DNA of 64,000 nucleotides, from the NCBI GenBank assembly GCA_019638615.1, contig JAHBTL010000006.1:62001-126000 (forward strand), given 5' to 3'. The notes under the pieces are model-generated. The model was given only the letters and a program-made list of their open reading frames with translations, ran no database searches and was not told the origin of the DNA. The translations under genes were made by a program, and so were the position numbers. Positions 42,363 through 51,780 of the stretch are shown one piece after another. How positions within the stretch are numbered: the first letter of the stretch is position 1; each line of letters begins with the position of its first letter. Source of the stretch: Chitinophagaceae bacterium (lineage in GTDB: Bacteria; Bacteroidota; Bacteroidia; Chitinophagales; Chitinophagaceae).

Positions 42363-44336
42363 ATGATGTACATGAAAGCATTACGGAATTTATACATCAG
42401 CGTGTGTGGCATTGTTATGTTCAATGTAAGTATTGCACAATCCGTAAACAACGATGTGTTTACCTTGCTTGAATATAATAATCCCGGACTGGTAGTGGAC
42501 GTGAGTGTGGGCTTGTGGGCATGGCCCATACCAATGGATTACGATGGTGATGGAGATATGGATTTGGTAGTATCGTGCCCTGATAAGCCGTATAACGGGA
42601 CTTATTATTTTGAAAATCTTACAGGTGGAGCTGCCCCGCTGTTTGCGCCTGCAAAAAAAATAACGGAAGCGCTCAAAAATGTACAGGTCTCTTTTGTGGA
42701 TGATCAGCCGCGGGTGTTGATACCCGGGTATGAATTGACCAATTTCAGAAACCTGCAGAACATGCAAATGGACAGTTTGTTTCCTCCCGGGGAAATCCTC
42801 AAAGACTTTAAAAAGGCTCCGCGTTTTAACCAGTGGAAGCTGGTGGATTATGATAACGATCACGATCCTGATATTATGATAGGGGTGGATGACTGGAGCG
42901 ATTATGGCTGGGACAATGCTTTTAATAACAAAGGGGAGTGGGTCAATGGGCCTTTGCATGGATACGTATATTGGATAGAAAACAAAGACGGTGTTTATAT
43001 CAATCGCGGAAGAATACATGCAGGAGGAAAAGAGATAGATGTGTTTGGAGCGCCGTCGCCTAATTTTGCTGACTTTGACGGCGATGGAGATCTTGATTTA
43101 ATCTGCGGCGAATTTCTTGATAAATTCACCTGGTTTGAAAATACCGGTACCTGGGACAAGCCGGTGTATGCTGAAGGGAGGTTTTTGAGCAATCAGTCAG
43201 GAATAATAAAAATGGATTTGCAGATGATCGTTCCGGCGGCTGTTGATTTTGATAAGGACGGGCATGTAGACCTGGTGGTAGGCGACGAGGATGGCCGGGT
43301 AGCATTTATAAGAAATACTGGTATTGTATCGGACAAGATGCCTGTTTTTGAATCTCCTGTTTATTTTAGGCAGCAGGCGGCATATGTAAAATTCGGGGCA
43401 TTGGTCACGCCTGTCAGTACCGATTGGGACGATGACGGCGACGAAGATATTGTTGCCGGCAATTCGGCAGGGTATATTGGTTTTATAGAAAACCTGGGCA
43501 ATTACAATGATAAACCCCGCTGGGCCGCCCCGGTATTATTACAATCGAACGGGAAAATTATTCGTATACAGGCAGGTAAGAACGGTTCTGTACAAGGCCC
43601 GGCCGAAGCCAAATGGGGCTATACAACATTGTCGGTAAACGACTGGGATGGCGACGGGTTAAAAGATATCGTTGTCAATTCTATTTGGGGAAAAGTAGAA
43701 TGGTTCAGAAATACCGGTAAAAAAGGCGCGCCCCGTTTGGAAGAAGAGCAGGCGGTTACGGTAAACTGGCAACCCGGCAGGGCGCCCAAACCTGCATGGA
43801 CCTGGTGGCAACCTGCACCCGCTGAATTGGTAACAGAATGGCGAACAACTCCTTTTGTGATTGATTGGAATAAAGACGGGCTGACAGATCTGGTAATGCT
43901 GGATCATGAAGGATATTTAGCCTGGTTTAAAAGAGTAAAAGACAAAAAGGGAAAACTACTGTTGCAGCCAGGACAAAGGATTTTCTACAGTAAGCCGGCG
44001 TCTGTATTTGATGGCAACCATAAGGTGGTTGCAGAAACACCCGGGATGCTTCGCTTAAATGCCCGCGAAAACGGTGGCAGCGGCAGAAGGAAATTTACAA
44101 TTACTGACTGGAATAATGACGGGCTGCCCGACCTGGTGGTGAATAGTGTAAATGCTTCCGTATTGCTTAACCGTGGCGAAGAAAATGGCGTCTGGCATTT
44201 TGAAGATACCGAAATACTGGGAGCGCAAATCCTTGCCGGGCACGATACCAGCCCTACACCTGTAAACTGGGGCGAAGCAGGGTTGGGCTTATTGATAGGA
44301 GCGGAGGATGGGCATTTTTATTTTTACAAAAAATAA
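42363..44336 (+). CDS. Secreted FG-GAP/VCBS-repeat beta-propeller protein
   Basis: The 657-residue product has a signal peptide (LYISVCGIVMFNVSIAQS) and eight Asp-rich calcium-binding repeats of the FG-GAP/VCBS kind (DYDGDGDMDLVV, DYDNDHDPDIMI, DFDGDGDLDLIC, DFDKDGHVDLVV, DWDDDGDEDIVA, DWDGDGLKDIVV, DWNKDGLTDLVM and DWNNDGLPDLVV), enough for a full seven- or eight-bladed propeller. Such proteins bind carbohydrate or form scaffolds at the surface. The start could be 42363, 42366 or 42372. It begins 35 bases after the permease gene and is probably in the same transcript, which links it to sugar uptake. It converges with the FHS transporter gene across 16 bases. Confidence 0.85.
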   Translation: MMYMKALRNLYISVCGIVMFNVSIAQSVNNDVFTLLEYNNPGLVVDVSVGLWAWPIPMDYDGDGDMDLVVSCPDKPYNGTYYFENLTGGAAPLFAPAKKITEALKNVQVSFVDDQPRVLIPGYELTNFRNLQNMQMDSLFPPGEILKDFKKAPRFNQWKLVDYDNDHDPDIMIGVDDWSDYGWDNAFNNKGEWVNGPLHGYVYWIENKDGVYINRGRIHAGGKEIDVFGAPSPNFADFDGDGDLDLICGEFLDKFTWFENTGTWDKPVYAEGRFLSNQSGIIKMDLQMIVPAAVDFDKDGHVDLVVGDEDGRVAFIRNTGIVSDKMPVFESPVYFRQQAAYVKFGALVTPVSTDWDDDGDEDIVAGNSAGYIGFIENLGNYNDKPRWAAPVLLQSNGKIIRIQAGKNGSVQGPAEAKWGYTTLSVNDWDGDGLKDIVVNSIWGKVEWFRNTGKKGAPRLEEEQAVTVNWQPGRAPKPAWTWWQPAPAELVTEWRTTPFVIDWNKDGLTDLVMLDHEGYLAWFKRVKDKKGKLLLQPGQRIFYSKPASVFDGNHKVVAETPGMLRLNARENGGSGRRKFTITDWNNDGLPDLVVNSVNASVLLNRGEENGVWHFEDTEILGAQILAGHDTSPTPVNWGEAGLGLLIGAEDGHFYFYKK

Positions 44337-44352
44337 TATTGCAAAAATAGGA

Positions 44353-45678
44353 TCAGCTCCAGCTTCGAAGGCGGTAGCCCTTGAAAGCATAAAATACCAG
44401 GTAAATATAGCAGGGCAATAATATCCAGTAAGCAGTTTTTAAAGTAAACGCGGATGAGTCTGCCAGGTATCCGTACAATAAAGGAAGGATCGCGTTGCCG
44501 CAAAGTCCCATGATCATTACCGAAGCTCCCAGTTTTGTAAAACGCCCCAATCCGTCCAGTGCCAGCGGCCATATACCTGCCCACACCAATGAGTTGGCCA
44601 GCCCCAGCAATACCACGAACCAAATGGATACATCGGCTGTATGCCCGAGTATCGTTACGGTTCCCGCAGTAAGCAATATGAGCAGGCTGAACAGTATGCC
44701 CAGTAAAGTGCATATTTTTAATACAGTGCCCTGCCGGATATAACGCGGTATGATAATAATGCCTGTGATATATCCTATAATGGTTGCTGTTAAAGTATAA
44801 GAAGGAAAGACCTTTGCTTCATACAAAGAAATATCCATAGATAAAGCGTATGGAATGATGGTATCAATGGCGATAACCTGTGTTCCTACATGTAAAAAAA
44901 TTGCGATCGCTCCGAGAATGAGATGCGGAAATTGAAAAATGCCTGTTTTCCCTTCTTTATCCTCCGGCGTTTCCTTGGCTTCTTCGTCTGTAGTGATTTC
45001 AGGCAAAGGCGAAAGCCGTACAGCCAGTCCTAATAATGCCAGGATGCCTCCCATTATCCCGTAAGGCATTATTACGCGCCTGATGAAGGCATCCAGCTCC
45101 GCATTTTTTTCAGCTTCATTCATTATTGCCAGTTGTTCTGTTAATCCGCTGTCGGCAGCTTTCAGTATAACGGCGCCTAATATCAATGGAGCAAGAATGC
45201 CGGCACCTTTGTTACAAATGCCCATAAAGCTGATCCGCTGGGCGGCATGCTCTTTGGGACCGAGAATGGTGACGTAGGGGTTCGCGGCAGTTTGTAAAAT
45301 AGCTAAGCCGCAGCCGATAGTAAACAGTCCTGCAAGAAAGATTTCGTAAGTGCGCATATACGCCGCCGGTATAAATATGAATGCGCCGGCCGCCATCACC
45401 CAAAAGCCCGCCATCATCCCTTTTTTAAAGCCAATGGCTTTTAACAGGTACGAAGAGGGTACAGACATCACCAGGTAAGCAATATAAAAGGCAAATGCTA
45501 CCAGGTATGACTGAGCGTGGTTCAGCTCGCAGGCAATTTTAAAGTAAGGGATTAAAATGGCGTTTGCCCAGGAAACAAACCCAAAAATAAAAAACAACAC
45601 CGCGATGATAAGCAGGGATACAAGCGTTTGTTGTTTGGTTAAAGAACCGGCCGTAACAGATTGCAGAGGCTTAGCCAT
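44353..45678 (-). CDS. FHS-family MFS sugar permease (FucP/NagP-like)
   Basis: The 441-residue protein has 12 predicted helices with the FucP-type signatures LFFIFGFVSWANAILIPYFK and QTAANPYVTILGP. It is an H+ symporter for a monosaccharide. Its start lies five bases from the nagB stop, so it belongs to the nagB operon; members of this family next to GlcNAc catabolic genes (NagP) carry N-acetylglucosamine, which I take as the likely substrate by context. L-fucose, glucose or galactose remain possible. Confidence 0.92.
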   Translation of the reverse strand: MAKPLQSVTAGSLTKQQTLVSLLIIAVLFFIFGFVSWANAILIPYFKIACELNHAQSYLVAFAFYIAYLVMSVPSSYLLKAIGFKKGMMAGFWVMAAGAFIFIPAAYMRTYEIFLAGLFTIGCGLAILQTAANPYVTILGPKEHAAQRISFMGICNKGAGILAPLILGAVILKAADSGLTEQLAIMNEAEKNAELDAFIRRVIMPYGIMGGILALLGLAVRLSPLPEITTDEEAKETPEDKEGKTGIFQFPHLILGAIAIFLHVGTQVIAIDTIIPYALSMDISLYEAKVFPSYTLTATIIGYITGIIIIPRYIRQGTVLKICTLLGILFSLLILLTAGTVTILGHTADVSIWFVVLLGLANSLVWAGIWPLALDGLGRFTKLGASVMIMGLCGNAILPLLYGYLADSSAFTLKTAYWILLPCYIYLVFYAFKGYRLRSWS

Positions 45679-45683
45679 TTTTT

Positions 45684-46436
45684 TTAAGCGCTTTTGTTTT
45701 TAGAAAGCAGGGATGCTGACTGCTGATCGAGGAAAAAAGTGCAATCAGGGTGCGATTGCAATATACTTGCCGGAAAAAGATTACTGATATCCTGCTCAAT
45801 GCTGTTTTTAACGGCAAAGGCTTTGCGTTGATCCGGTACTGAACAAATAATGGCTTTGGATGTAAGGATTTGCTGTACAGACATGCTGATAGCCTGCCGG
45901 GGCACTTCCTCCAGTGTTTCAAACCACCCTTCATTTAATTGCTGGCTACGGCAGGGACCATCCAGCTCCACTACTATATAAGGTATTTCTGTTTTAAAAT
46001 CTGCAGGAGGATCATTAAAGGCAAGATGCCCGTTTTCGCCTATGCCTACCAGGGCCACATCAACCGGGTGTTCCGATATTATTTTGTTCAACCTGTTGCA
46101 TTCATCTGCCGGGCTTATTTCGCCATTGATAAGATAAGCTGCTTTTAATGGACTTACCTTTTGCAGGAATCGTTCGGTAAGGTACTTCCGGAAACTTGCC
46201 TTATGCGTTACCGGTAGCCCTATGTACTCATCCAGGTGAAACATTGAAACCCTGCTCCAGTCGATGTCTTCCTCTGTAACCAGTTGCCGCAGCGTTTCAA
46301 ACTGGCTGGCGCCGGTAGCCAGTATGATATTGGCGGTACCTTTTTCGGCAATGGCTTCCCTGATGTGTTTCGCCGTAAGAGCCCCTGCCTTTGTGCCTAA
46401 TTGTCCTGCATTATCTGAAATGTCGAGATTCAACAT
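45684..46436 (-). CDS. nagB: Glucosamine-6-phosphate deaminase
   Basis: The 250-residue enzyme converts glucosamine 6-phosphate to fructose 6-phosphate and ammonia. Family motifs are clear: ATGASQFETL (phosphate-binding loop), MFHLDEYIGL with the catalytic Asp, GIGENGHLAFNDP with the catalytic His, and a C-terminal lid. Length is normal. It sits in a minus-strand operon after an alpha/beta hydrolase and an SGNH hydrolase and before an FHS sugar permease. No nagA deacetylase is seen next to it, so the GlcNAc route would need one elsewhere in the genome. Confidence 0.94.
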   Translation of the reverse strand: MLNLDISDNAGQLGTKAGALTAKHIREAIAEKGTANIILATGASQFETLRQLVTEEDIDWSRVSMFHLDEYIGLPVTHKASFRKYLTERFLQKVSPLKAAYLINGEISPADECNRLNKIISEHPVDVALVGIGENGHLAFNDPPADFKTEIPYIVVELDGPCRSQQLNEGWFETLEEVPRQAISMSVQQILTSKAIICSVPDQRKAFAVKNSIEQDISNLFPASILQSHPDCTFFLDQQSASLLSKNKSA

Positions 46437-46462
46437 ATTTGATCGGTTATTTTTGCTGTGAT

Positions 46463-47170
46463 TTATTTAAAATATTTCATAATTTCTGCTGCTATCAGCG
46501 CATGTCCCTCGGTATTGGGATGATTTACCTGCGACATATACGCCTCTGTTTTTTCCCCTGACAGCACCCTGGCTTTAAAAGCGGCATAGCTGTCTGCTAA
46601 TCCTACTTTATATTGCATTGCCAGTTGTCTTATTTGTTGCGCGTGCTGTTCCAGCAGGTTGTTCTCCTGCAAAATATCAACCGATGTATCCGGGGAGGGA
46701 GTAAGCAAAATCACTTTTATCTGTTTTGCGAGAGCGGTTTCAATCATGCGGCTCCACGCCTTTTTTGCTTTTTCAAGCCCCGGTCCCCTGTCGTTTAATG
46801 CATAGTCTATGAAAATAACATCGGGCTGATGAGTCAATACGTCCCGTTCGAACCGTTGGGAGCCGCTTTCGGAATTCTCGCCGCCTATGGCAGTAACAAT
46901 ACAGTTGATCACAGCATAAGGATATTGCTGTTTCAGTTGTTTCAATACTTGCTGGGGATAGGCGTTCAGCGTTTGCACATCGGGTGTTTTAAAATAGCCG
47001 GATGGAACGGAATGCCCGTGAAATACAAGATTAATGGCCCGGTTGTTCGGCCATTGTTTTTGCAGGGCAGTAATTACGGTAGCCAGGTACCCGGTGGTAT
47101 CATTCTCCTGTGTATTTGCCGGTGCCGTAAAATGAAAAAGGCAAAAAATAGAAATGTAAATAATTTTCAT
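46463..47170 (-). CDS. SGNH/GDSL-type hydrolase, secreted
   Basis: The 235-residue protein has a short signal peptide (IIYISIFCLFHFTAPANT). Block I is present as FHGHSVPSGY, where the usual GDS is GHS with the nucleophile Ser retained; block III is YALNDRG with the catalytic Asn; block V is NHPNTEGH with the catalytic Asp position replaced by Asn-Thr and the His kept. Such enzymes remove acyl groups from carbohydrates. The gene lies 26 bases before nagB, so it is probably in that operon, and it may deacylate the sugar that the operon consumes. Confidence 0.85.
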   Translation of the reverse strand: MKIIYISIFCLFHFTAPANTQENDTTGYLATVITALQKQWPNNRAINLVFHGHSVPSGYFKTPDVQTLNAYPQQVLKQLKQQYPYAVINCIVTAIGGENSESGSQRFERDVLTHQPDVIFIDYALNDRGPGLEKAKKAWSRMIETALAKQIKVILLTPSPDTSVDILQENNLLEQHAQQIRQLAMQYKVGLADSYAAFKARVLSGEKTEAYMSQVNHPNTEGHALIAAEIMKYFK

Positions 47171-47209
47171 TCTTGTGTGATAAAGCGGTGTAAGCCGCCT
47201 GAAGTTAAC

Positions 47210-48508
47210 CTATTTTTTCAACCACCTGTCGAACCAGTTGAATGCTTCCTGCTGCATTGGCTTATCGAACTTATGCAGGCCGGGATAATAAGAGCACTGA
47301 TAACGGTCTGCCGCACCCGCTTTTTCAAATACCTGCCGCAGGATAGCATCCGCCTCCTTCATTTCCGGCAACGTGTATAACTGGTCTTCTGTATCATTGA
47401 GCACCAGGGTAGGTAAGGGAGCTCTTAGTCCCAGTATTTCAGGGAAGTTAAGTTCCTTTGGCAATACAGGAACGTAGACCATCCAAGTATGCGTAAATGA
47501 TTTGTACAGCACAAAATCTTTCCAGGTGGTCATAAAGCCTACACATACTGCGCATTTGATCCTGTCGTCCAACCCGCCCATAAAAACAGTGCGCATACCC
47601 CCGCCCGATAGTCCGCCACAACCTATGTTATTGGCATCTACATCGGGGCGGGCGCATAAAATATCAAGCGCCTTGCGGTCTTCTGCAAAAAACACACCCG
47701 GCCAGGTTGTGCCGGCGCTGAACAGCGATTTTGCCATGATATGCTCATGCTCCGCCGCCCATTCATTGTATTTTTCAATATTCTCCGGGTTTTCGGGGTC
47801 ATCATCATTCAGTCCGTTTCTGAAACGTTCGCCTACATCCTGCAGCATTACCCTTCTGCTGGCAAAAGGAAAAGCATCAGATACCAGCACTACATACCCT
47901 CGCTTTGCGATTTCGTTTGCCCAGGCTGTACCTTCGTAGTACTCCTTCTGATGTTCTGTCACCACCTGGGCCTGGGTGTTTGAAGTACGGGTTATTTTAC
48001 GTGTGCCCAGGTATTTGTTGCCGCCATGGTCATGAAAGGCAAGTATGCCGGGGAGCTTGCCTTTGGCATTTGCCGGTTTCAGTAAAATGGCATCGGTAGG
48101 GCGGCCGTAGGGCAGTTGCCAGCTCAGCTCTTCAATGTGAAGCCCATCGTGATTGTATTGCTTTTTTACTTTTACTTCCGGCAGCCCGCCTATGTGTGGT
48201 ATACCCATGCGATCTGTAAGACGTTGTTTGGCTGTTTTGCGCCAGTCCTCTATATTTTGCTTATTCCATTGTGTGTTCCTGAACGATAAGGAGGGTATTT
48301 TGTTTTCCGTAAGAGAAACCGCCCACGGACCATAGGGGCCTATGAGGTTAAGTTCCGTGATATCTTTGAAATATTCCATTGCTGTTGGTATATGTTGACC
48401 GTTTTCAAAAAAGGCGCCGGATGCAAAGCTGTTGAATATGCCGCCTCCCGCTATACTCATACCGGTTAAACCGGCAGTTTTGATAAATGTTCGCCTTTTG
48501 CTTTTCAT
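47210..48508 (-). CDS. Exported alpha/beta hydrolase, acetylxylan esterase-like
   Basis: The 432-residue enzyme has a twin-arginine-like signal (MKSKRRTFIKTAGLTGMS). An alpha/beta hydrolase fold follows, with oxyanion-region FHDHGG, nucleophile Ser in GCGGLSGGGM, Asp in LNDTEDQ and His in GLHKFD. The fold and size suit esterases that act on substituted polysaccharides, such as acetyl or feruloyl esters. It is the first gene of a minus-strand operon that continues with an SGNH hydrolase, nagB and an FHS permease. A TAGCTTTA sequence (minus strand, 48527-48534) resembles the -7 element and lies about 18 bases upstream of the ATG. Confidence 0.87.
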   Translation of the reverse strand: MKSKRRTFIKTAGLTGMSIAGGGIFNSFASGAFFENGQHIPTAMEYFKDITELNLIGPYGPWAVSLTENKIPSLSFRNTQWNKQNIEDWRKTAKQRLTDRMGIPHIGGLPEVKVKKQYNHDGLHIEELSWQLPYGRPTDAILLKPANAKGKLPGILAFHDHGGNKYLGTRKITRTSNTQAQVVTEHQKEYYEGTAWANEIAKRGYVVLVSDAFPFASRRVMLQDVGERFRNGLNDDDPENPENIEKYNEWAAEHEHIMAKSLFSAGTTWPGVFFAEDRKALDILCARPDVDANNIGCGGLSGGGMRTVFMGGLDDRIKCAVCVGFMTTWKDFVLYKSFTHTWMVYVPVLPKELNFPEILGLRAPLPTLVLNDTEDQLYTLPEMKEADAILRQVFEKAGAADRYQCSYYPGLHKFDKPMQQEAFNWFDRWLKK

Positions 48509-48540
48509 AATGGAATGACCTGCGTATAAAGCTAAGGATT

Positions 48541-48790
48541 ATTTGTAGACGATTTGAGGATTTGTGATTTTGTGATTTCTGATTTGAGATGTTTCAGGTT
48601 TCTGATTTGGGGTTTGTAGTTTATGGTTAAGGTTACACAACTTCAAACTATAAACAACAAACAATAAACTTCCCCTGTGCAACTCCGTGTCCCGGTGGCG
48701 CTGTGGTTCCAGGTTTATGGTTTGGGGTTTATGGCTTCAAATCTCAAATTTCAAATCCATTCCCCCACCTGCAACTTGTAACCTGCAACC
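48541..48790. repeat. Word-like degenerate repeats in a gene-free stretch
   Basis: The 330-base gap between the alpha/beta hydrolase and clpX is filled by low-complexity phrases such as GATTTGAGGATTTGTGATTT, AACTATAAACAACAAACAAT, GGTTTATGGTTTGGGGTTTA and CTGCAACTTGTAACCTGCAA. TTTCTGATTTG also occurs near 55850 and inverted at 51930-51955; CCTGCAACTTG also occurs near 51876. No reading frame or RNA gene is evident. Confidence 0.6.
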
Positions 48791-48816
48791 AAAAAGCCCG
48801 GCATTGGCCAGGCTTT
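48791..48816 (-). terminator. Intrinsic terminator of clpX
   Basis: On the minus strand the hairpin AAGCCTGGCCAATGCCGGGCTT, one mismatch in the stem, is followed by TTT; it begins 23 bases after the clpX stop codon. Confidence 0.7.
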
Positions 48817-48838
48817 GTATTAGTTATGAAGGATGTTG

Positions 48839-50071
48839 CTATGCAACCTTCAACATGCTCATCTTGCTGTTGTTGAACTTATGCTGTGCATAGTCGAGGG
48901 TAAGATGGAACTGTTTTTCGTTTGAAGTAGGCAATTCGAACATGGCATCGGTCAGGATGTTTTCGCAGATGCTCCGTAATCCGCGGGCGCCGAGCTTGTA
49001 TTCCATGGCTTTGCTTACCATAAAATCAAATACCGGCTCATCTACCTTCAGCTTAATGCCTTCCAGTTCAAACAGGCGTGCGTATTGTTTGATCAAAGCG
49101 TTTTTTGGCTCGGTTAAAATAGAGCGAAGTGTTTCCGCGTCCAGCGGGTTCAGGAATGTTACTACCGGCAATCTTCCCAGCAATTCAGGAATTAAGCCAA
49201 ACGATTTCAGGTCCTGCGCGTTCACATATTGCAACAGGTTTTTCTTCATATACTCCTGCTGGTCTTTGTTTACGTTAAAGCCAATGGAGTTGGTGTTCAC
49301 CCTGCGCGCGATTACTTTATCAATGCCATCAAATGCGCCGCCGCATATAAAGAGAATGTTCTGGGTATTTACTTTGATCAGCTTCTGCTCAGGATGTTTT
49401 CTGCCGCCTTGCGGGGGAACCAGCACTTCAGTACCCTCCAGCAGCTTCAGCAACCCCTGTTGAACGCCTTCGCCGCTCACATCGCGGGTGATAGACGGGT
49501 TATCGCCTTTACGGGCAATTTTATCTATTTCATCTATGTATACTATTCCTTTTTCGGCAGCCGCTACATCGTAATTACAAACCTGCAGCAGGCGGGTAAG
49601 AATGCTCTCCACATCTTCACCCACATATCCTGCTTCGGTAAAAACGGTTGCATCTACAATGGCAAATGGCACATTCAGCATCCGTGCAATGGTTTTAGCC
49701 AGAAGGGTTTTACCAGTGCCCGTTTCGCCTACCATTACAATATTGCTCTTTTCAATTTCTACTTCATTTTCGCCTGTTTTGTGCTGAAGGCGCTTATAAT
49801 GGTTGTAAACGGCTACGCTTAATACTTTTTTTGCCTCATCCTGCCCAATTATATATTCATCTAAAAACTTCTTGATCTCTACAGGCTTCTTAACCGTTAG
49901 TTTGAATTGGGGATGCGAAGATTCATGTTTTAAAACAAGTTCCTGTTCAATGATTTCCCGTGCATGTTCTACGCAGTTTTCGCAGATATGTCCTTCCTGT
50001 CCCGCAATAAGAATTTTAACTTCATCACGACTTCTACCACAAAAAGAGCAATGCAAGATTGATTTAGCCAT
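48839..50071 (-). CDS. clpX: ATP-dependent Clp protease ATP-binding subunit ClpX
   Basis: The 410-residue AAA+ unfoldase feeds substrates to ClpP. From the ATG at 50071 (a longer frame to 50098 adds nine non-conserved residues) it has the N-terminal zinc finger (CSFCGRS ... CENC), Walker A GETGTGKT, Walker [11 protein letters not shown], pore loop GYVGED, sensor 2 LGARGLRS and an SIGFN loop containing the IGF tripeptide that docks on ClpP. It follows two clpP genes on the same strand, but a hairpin terminator at 50236-50262 separates them, so it may have its own promoter in the 213-base gap. Confidence 0.97.
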   Translation of the reverse strand: MAKSILHCSFCGRSRDEVKILIAGQEGHICENCVEHAREIIEQELVLKHESSHPQFKLTVKKPVEIKKFLDEYIIGQDEAKKVLSVAVYNHYKRLQHKTGENEVEIEKSNIVMVGETGTGKTLLAKTIARMLNVPFAIVDATVFTEAGYVGEDVESILTRLLQVCNYDVAAAEKGIVYIDEIDKIARKGDNPSITRDVSGEGVQQGLLKLLEGTEVLVPPQGGRKHPEQKLIKVNTQNILFICGGAFDGIDKVIARRVNTNSIGFNVNKDQQEYMKKNLLQYVNAQDLKSFGLIPELLGRLPVVTFLNPLDAETLRSILTEPKNALIKQYARLFELEGIKLKVDEPVFDFMVSKAMEYKLGARGLRSICENILTDAMFELPTSNEKQFHLTLDYAQHKFNNSKMSMLKVA

Positions 50072-50235
50072 CGTAATACAATAAAAGTTTAATATCAATT
50101 ATTTGATCGGCTTACATGGGATAAGGAATTATCTTTATTTCCGAGTAGATAGGATAGAGGATAATGCAAAAGTCCGAAACTTTTTCTGGAATATCCAATA
50201 TTTAAGGGCTTACATATATCAAATTCCGGTGCATG

Positions 50236-50262
50236 AAAAAGCCGCTCAGCGTAAGCGGCCTT
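50236..50262 (-). terminator. Intrinsic terminator between clpP and clpX
   Basis: On the minus strand GCCGCT and AGCGGC pair around TACGCTG and are followed by TTTTT, 22 bases after the clpP stop. Confidence 0.7.
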
Positions 50263-50284
50263 CAATGAACTGATTGTAAGTAGC

Positions 50285-50911
50285 TTACAGCTTATCAACC
50301 AACTTATCTACAATGCCATAAGCAATGGATTCTTTGGCATCCATCCAATGATCACGGTCGAAATCTTTCATTATTTTTTCTAATGGCTGCCCGCAGTTGT
50401 CGGCTAATATTTGTGCGCTTATCTTTTTCACTTTTTCTATCTGCTCTGCCATTATTTCCAGGTCGGCCGACGTTCCCTGTCCGCCGCCGCTGGGCTGGTG
50501 GATCATTACTTCGCCGTGGGGAAAGATATAACGCTTCCCTTTTTTACCACCGCTTAGCAACAGGGAGCCCATAGAAGCGGCCATCCCCATACAAACAGTA
50601 GCAACCGGCGATTTTATCATCTGCATGGTATCATACACCACCATACCGCTGGTTACGATGCCGCCGGGACTGTTTATGTAAAATGTAATTTCCTTTCCGG
50701 GGTCTATCGCGTCAAGGTATAAAAGCCTCGAAGTAATGTCTTTTGAACTTTTGTCATCTACCGCTCCCCACAAAAAAATCTTCCTTTGCTCAATAAATTT
50801 TTTATCAAATTGCCATCCGCTCAGCATTTTCTCCATCGAAGGAAGTTCCGGTATTTCCGGGGTATCTTCGTCATCCAGCCTGAACGGTTGCTTTACACTA
50901 TGTATCTGCAT
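50285..50911 (-). CDS. clpP: ClpP-type serine protease subunit (second tandem copy)
   Basis: The 208-residue protein has the complete ClpP triad: Ser in [14 protein letters not shown], His in [10 protein letters not shown] and Asp in [10 protein letters not shown]. Sequence away from the motifs differs clearly from the copy 48 bases upstream, including its N-terminal region ([15 protein letters not shown]) and the handle helix, so it is a diverged paralogue rather than a recent duplicate. Together the two subunits could build a mixed tetradecamer, as in organisms with two ClpPs, fed by the ClpX encoded downstream. Confidence 0.95.
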   Translation of the reverse strand: MQIHSVKQPFRLDDEDTPEIPELPSMEKMLSGWQFDKKFIEQRKIFLWGAVDDKSSKDITSRLLYLDAIDPGKEITFYINSPGGIVTSGMVVYDTMQMIKSPVATVCMGMAASMGSLLLSGGKKGKRYIFPHGEVMIHQPSGGGQGTSADLEIMAEQIEKVKKISAQILADNCGQPLEKIMKDFDRDHWMDAKESIAYGIVDKLVDKL

Positions 50912-50958
50912 ATTGTTAATTCTTTTAATTGGTTTGATTGCGGGTTGAATAGCCTTGC

Positions 50959-51651
50959 TTAATTTTCTTTTTGCTTTTTAGGATTGATGAGCAGCACTTC
51001 ATCTACCAGCCCGTATTCCTTTGCTTCCGGTGCGGTCATCCAGAAATCGCGATCAAAGTCTCTCGCAATCTTGTCAACGTCCTGCCCGCTGTGAGATGAA
51101 ACCACTTCGTACAGCTCCCTCTTCATTTTACGTACTTCGTTTACGGTGATCAGCACATCACTTGCCTGACCTGCGGCGCCTGCACTGGGCTGGTGCATCA
51201 TAATACGGGAATGTTTAAGCGCGGTGCGTTTGCCTTTGGCCCCCGCACACATCAATACGGCGCCCATGCTGGCCGCCATACCGGTGCAAATGGTAGCTAT
51301 ATCAGGATTGATGTACTGCATGGTATCGTACACGCCCATTCCGGCATATACCGACCCGCCCGGGCTGTTGATGTACATCTGTATATCGCGGGTACGATCG
51401 GTGCTTTCAAGAAATAAAAGCTGCGCAGTAACGATATTGCCTACTTCTTCCGTAATAGGATAACCCAGGAAAATGATGCGATCCATCATCAGCCTGCTGT
51501 ATACATCCATTACGGCAATGTTCATAGGACGTTCTTCTATAATATTAGGAGTAAGATTGGTAATAACGTGTTTTGTATAGCTATCCAGCTTGTTACCGGA
51601 AATGCCCTTATGCTTAACGGCGTATTTTTCAAATTCTTTTCCAATGTTCAT
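50959..51651 (-). CDS. clpP: ClpP-type serine protease subunit (first tandem copy)
   Basis: From the ATG at 51651 the product is 230 residues and begins [17 protein letters not shown]. The frame runs open to 51882, but the extra 77 residues are encoded by intergenic word-like repeats and have no conserved character, so I reject that start. The triad is complete: Ser in [13 protein letters not shown], His in [10 protein letters not shown] and Asp in [10 protein letters not shown]. It lies downstream of tig and 48 bases upstream of the second clpP; the two clpP genes are probably one transcript. Confidence 0.95.
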   Translation of the reverse strand: MNIGKEFEKYAVKHKGISGNKLDSYTKHVITNLTPNIIEERPMNIAVMDVYSRLMMDRIIFLGYPITEEVGNIVTAQLLFLESTDRTRDIQMYINSPGGSVYAGMGVYDTMQYINPDIATICTGMAASMGAVLMCAGAKGKRTALKHSRIMMHQPSAGAAGQASDVLITVNEVRKMKRELYEVVSSHSGQDVDKIARDFDRDFWMTAPEAKEYGLVDEVLLINPKKQKEN

Positions 51652-51780
51652 ATTATCAATGGTTTCTGATTTAGAGAAGCAATTTATGGCTTTTATGAAC
51701 CCAAATATCATGCGAAATAAAAAAACAGACAAAATGCCATGACGATATAAGTATTTGCGCCTGATTTTGATATATGGTAA

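Noticed and set aside
49229-49822. Long plus-strand frame opposite clpX
   Set aside because: It is the antisense shadow of a highly conserved gene and shows no domain, signal or conserved start of its own.
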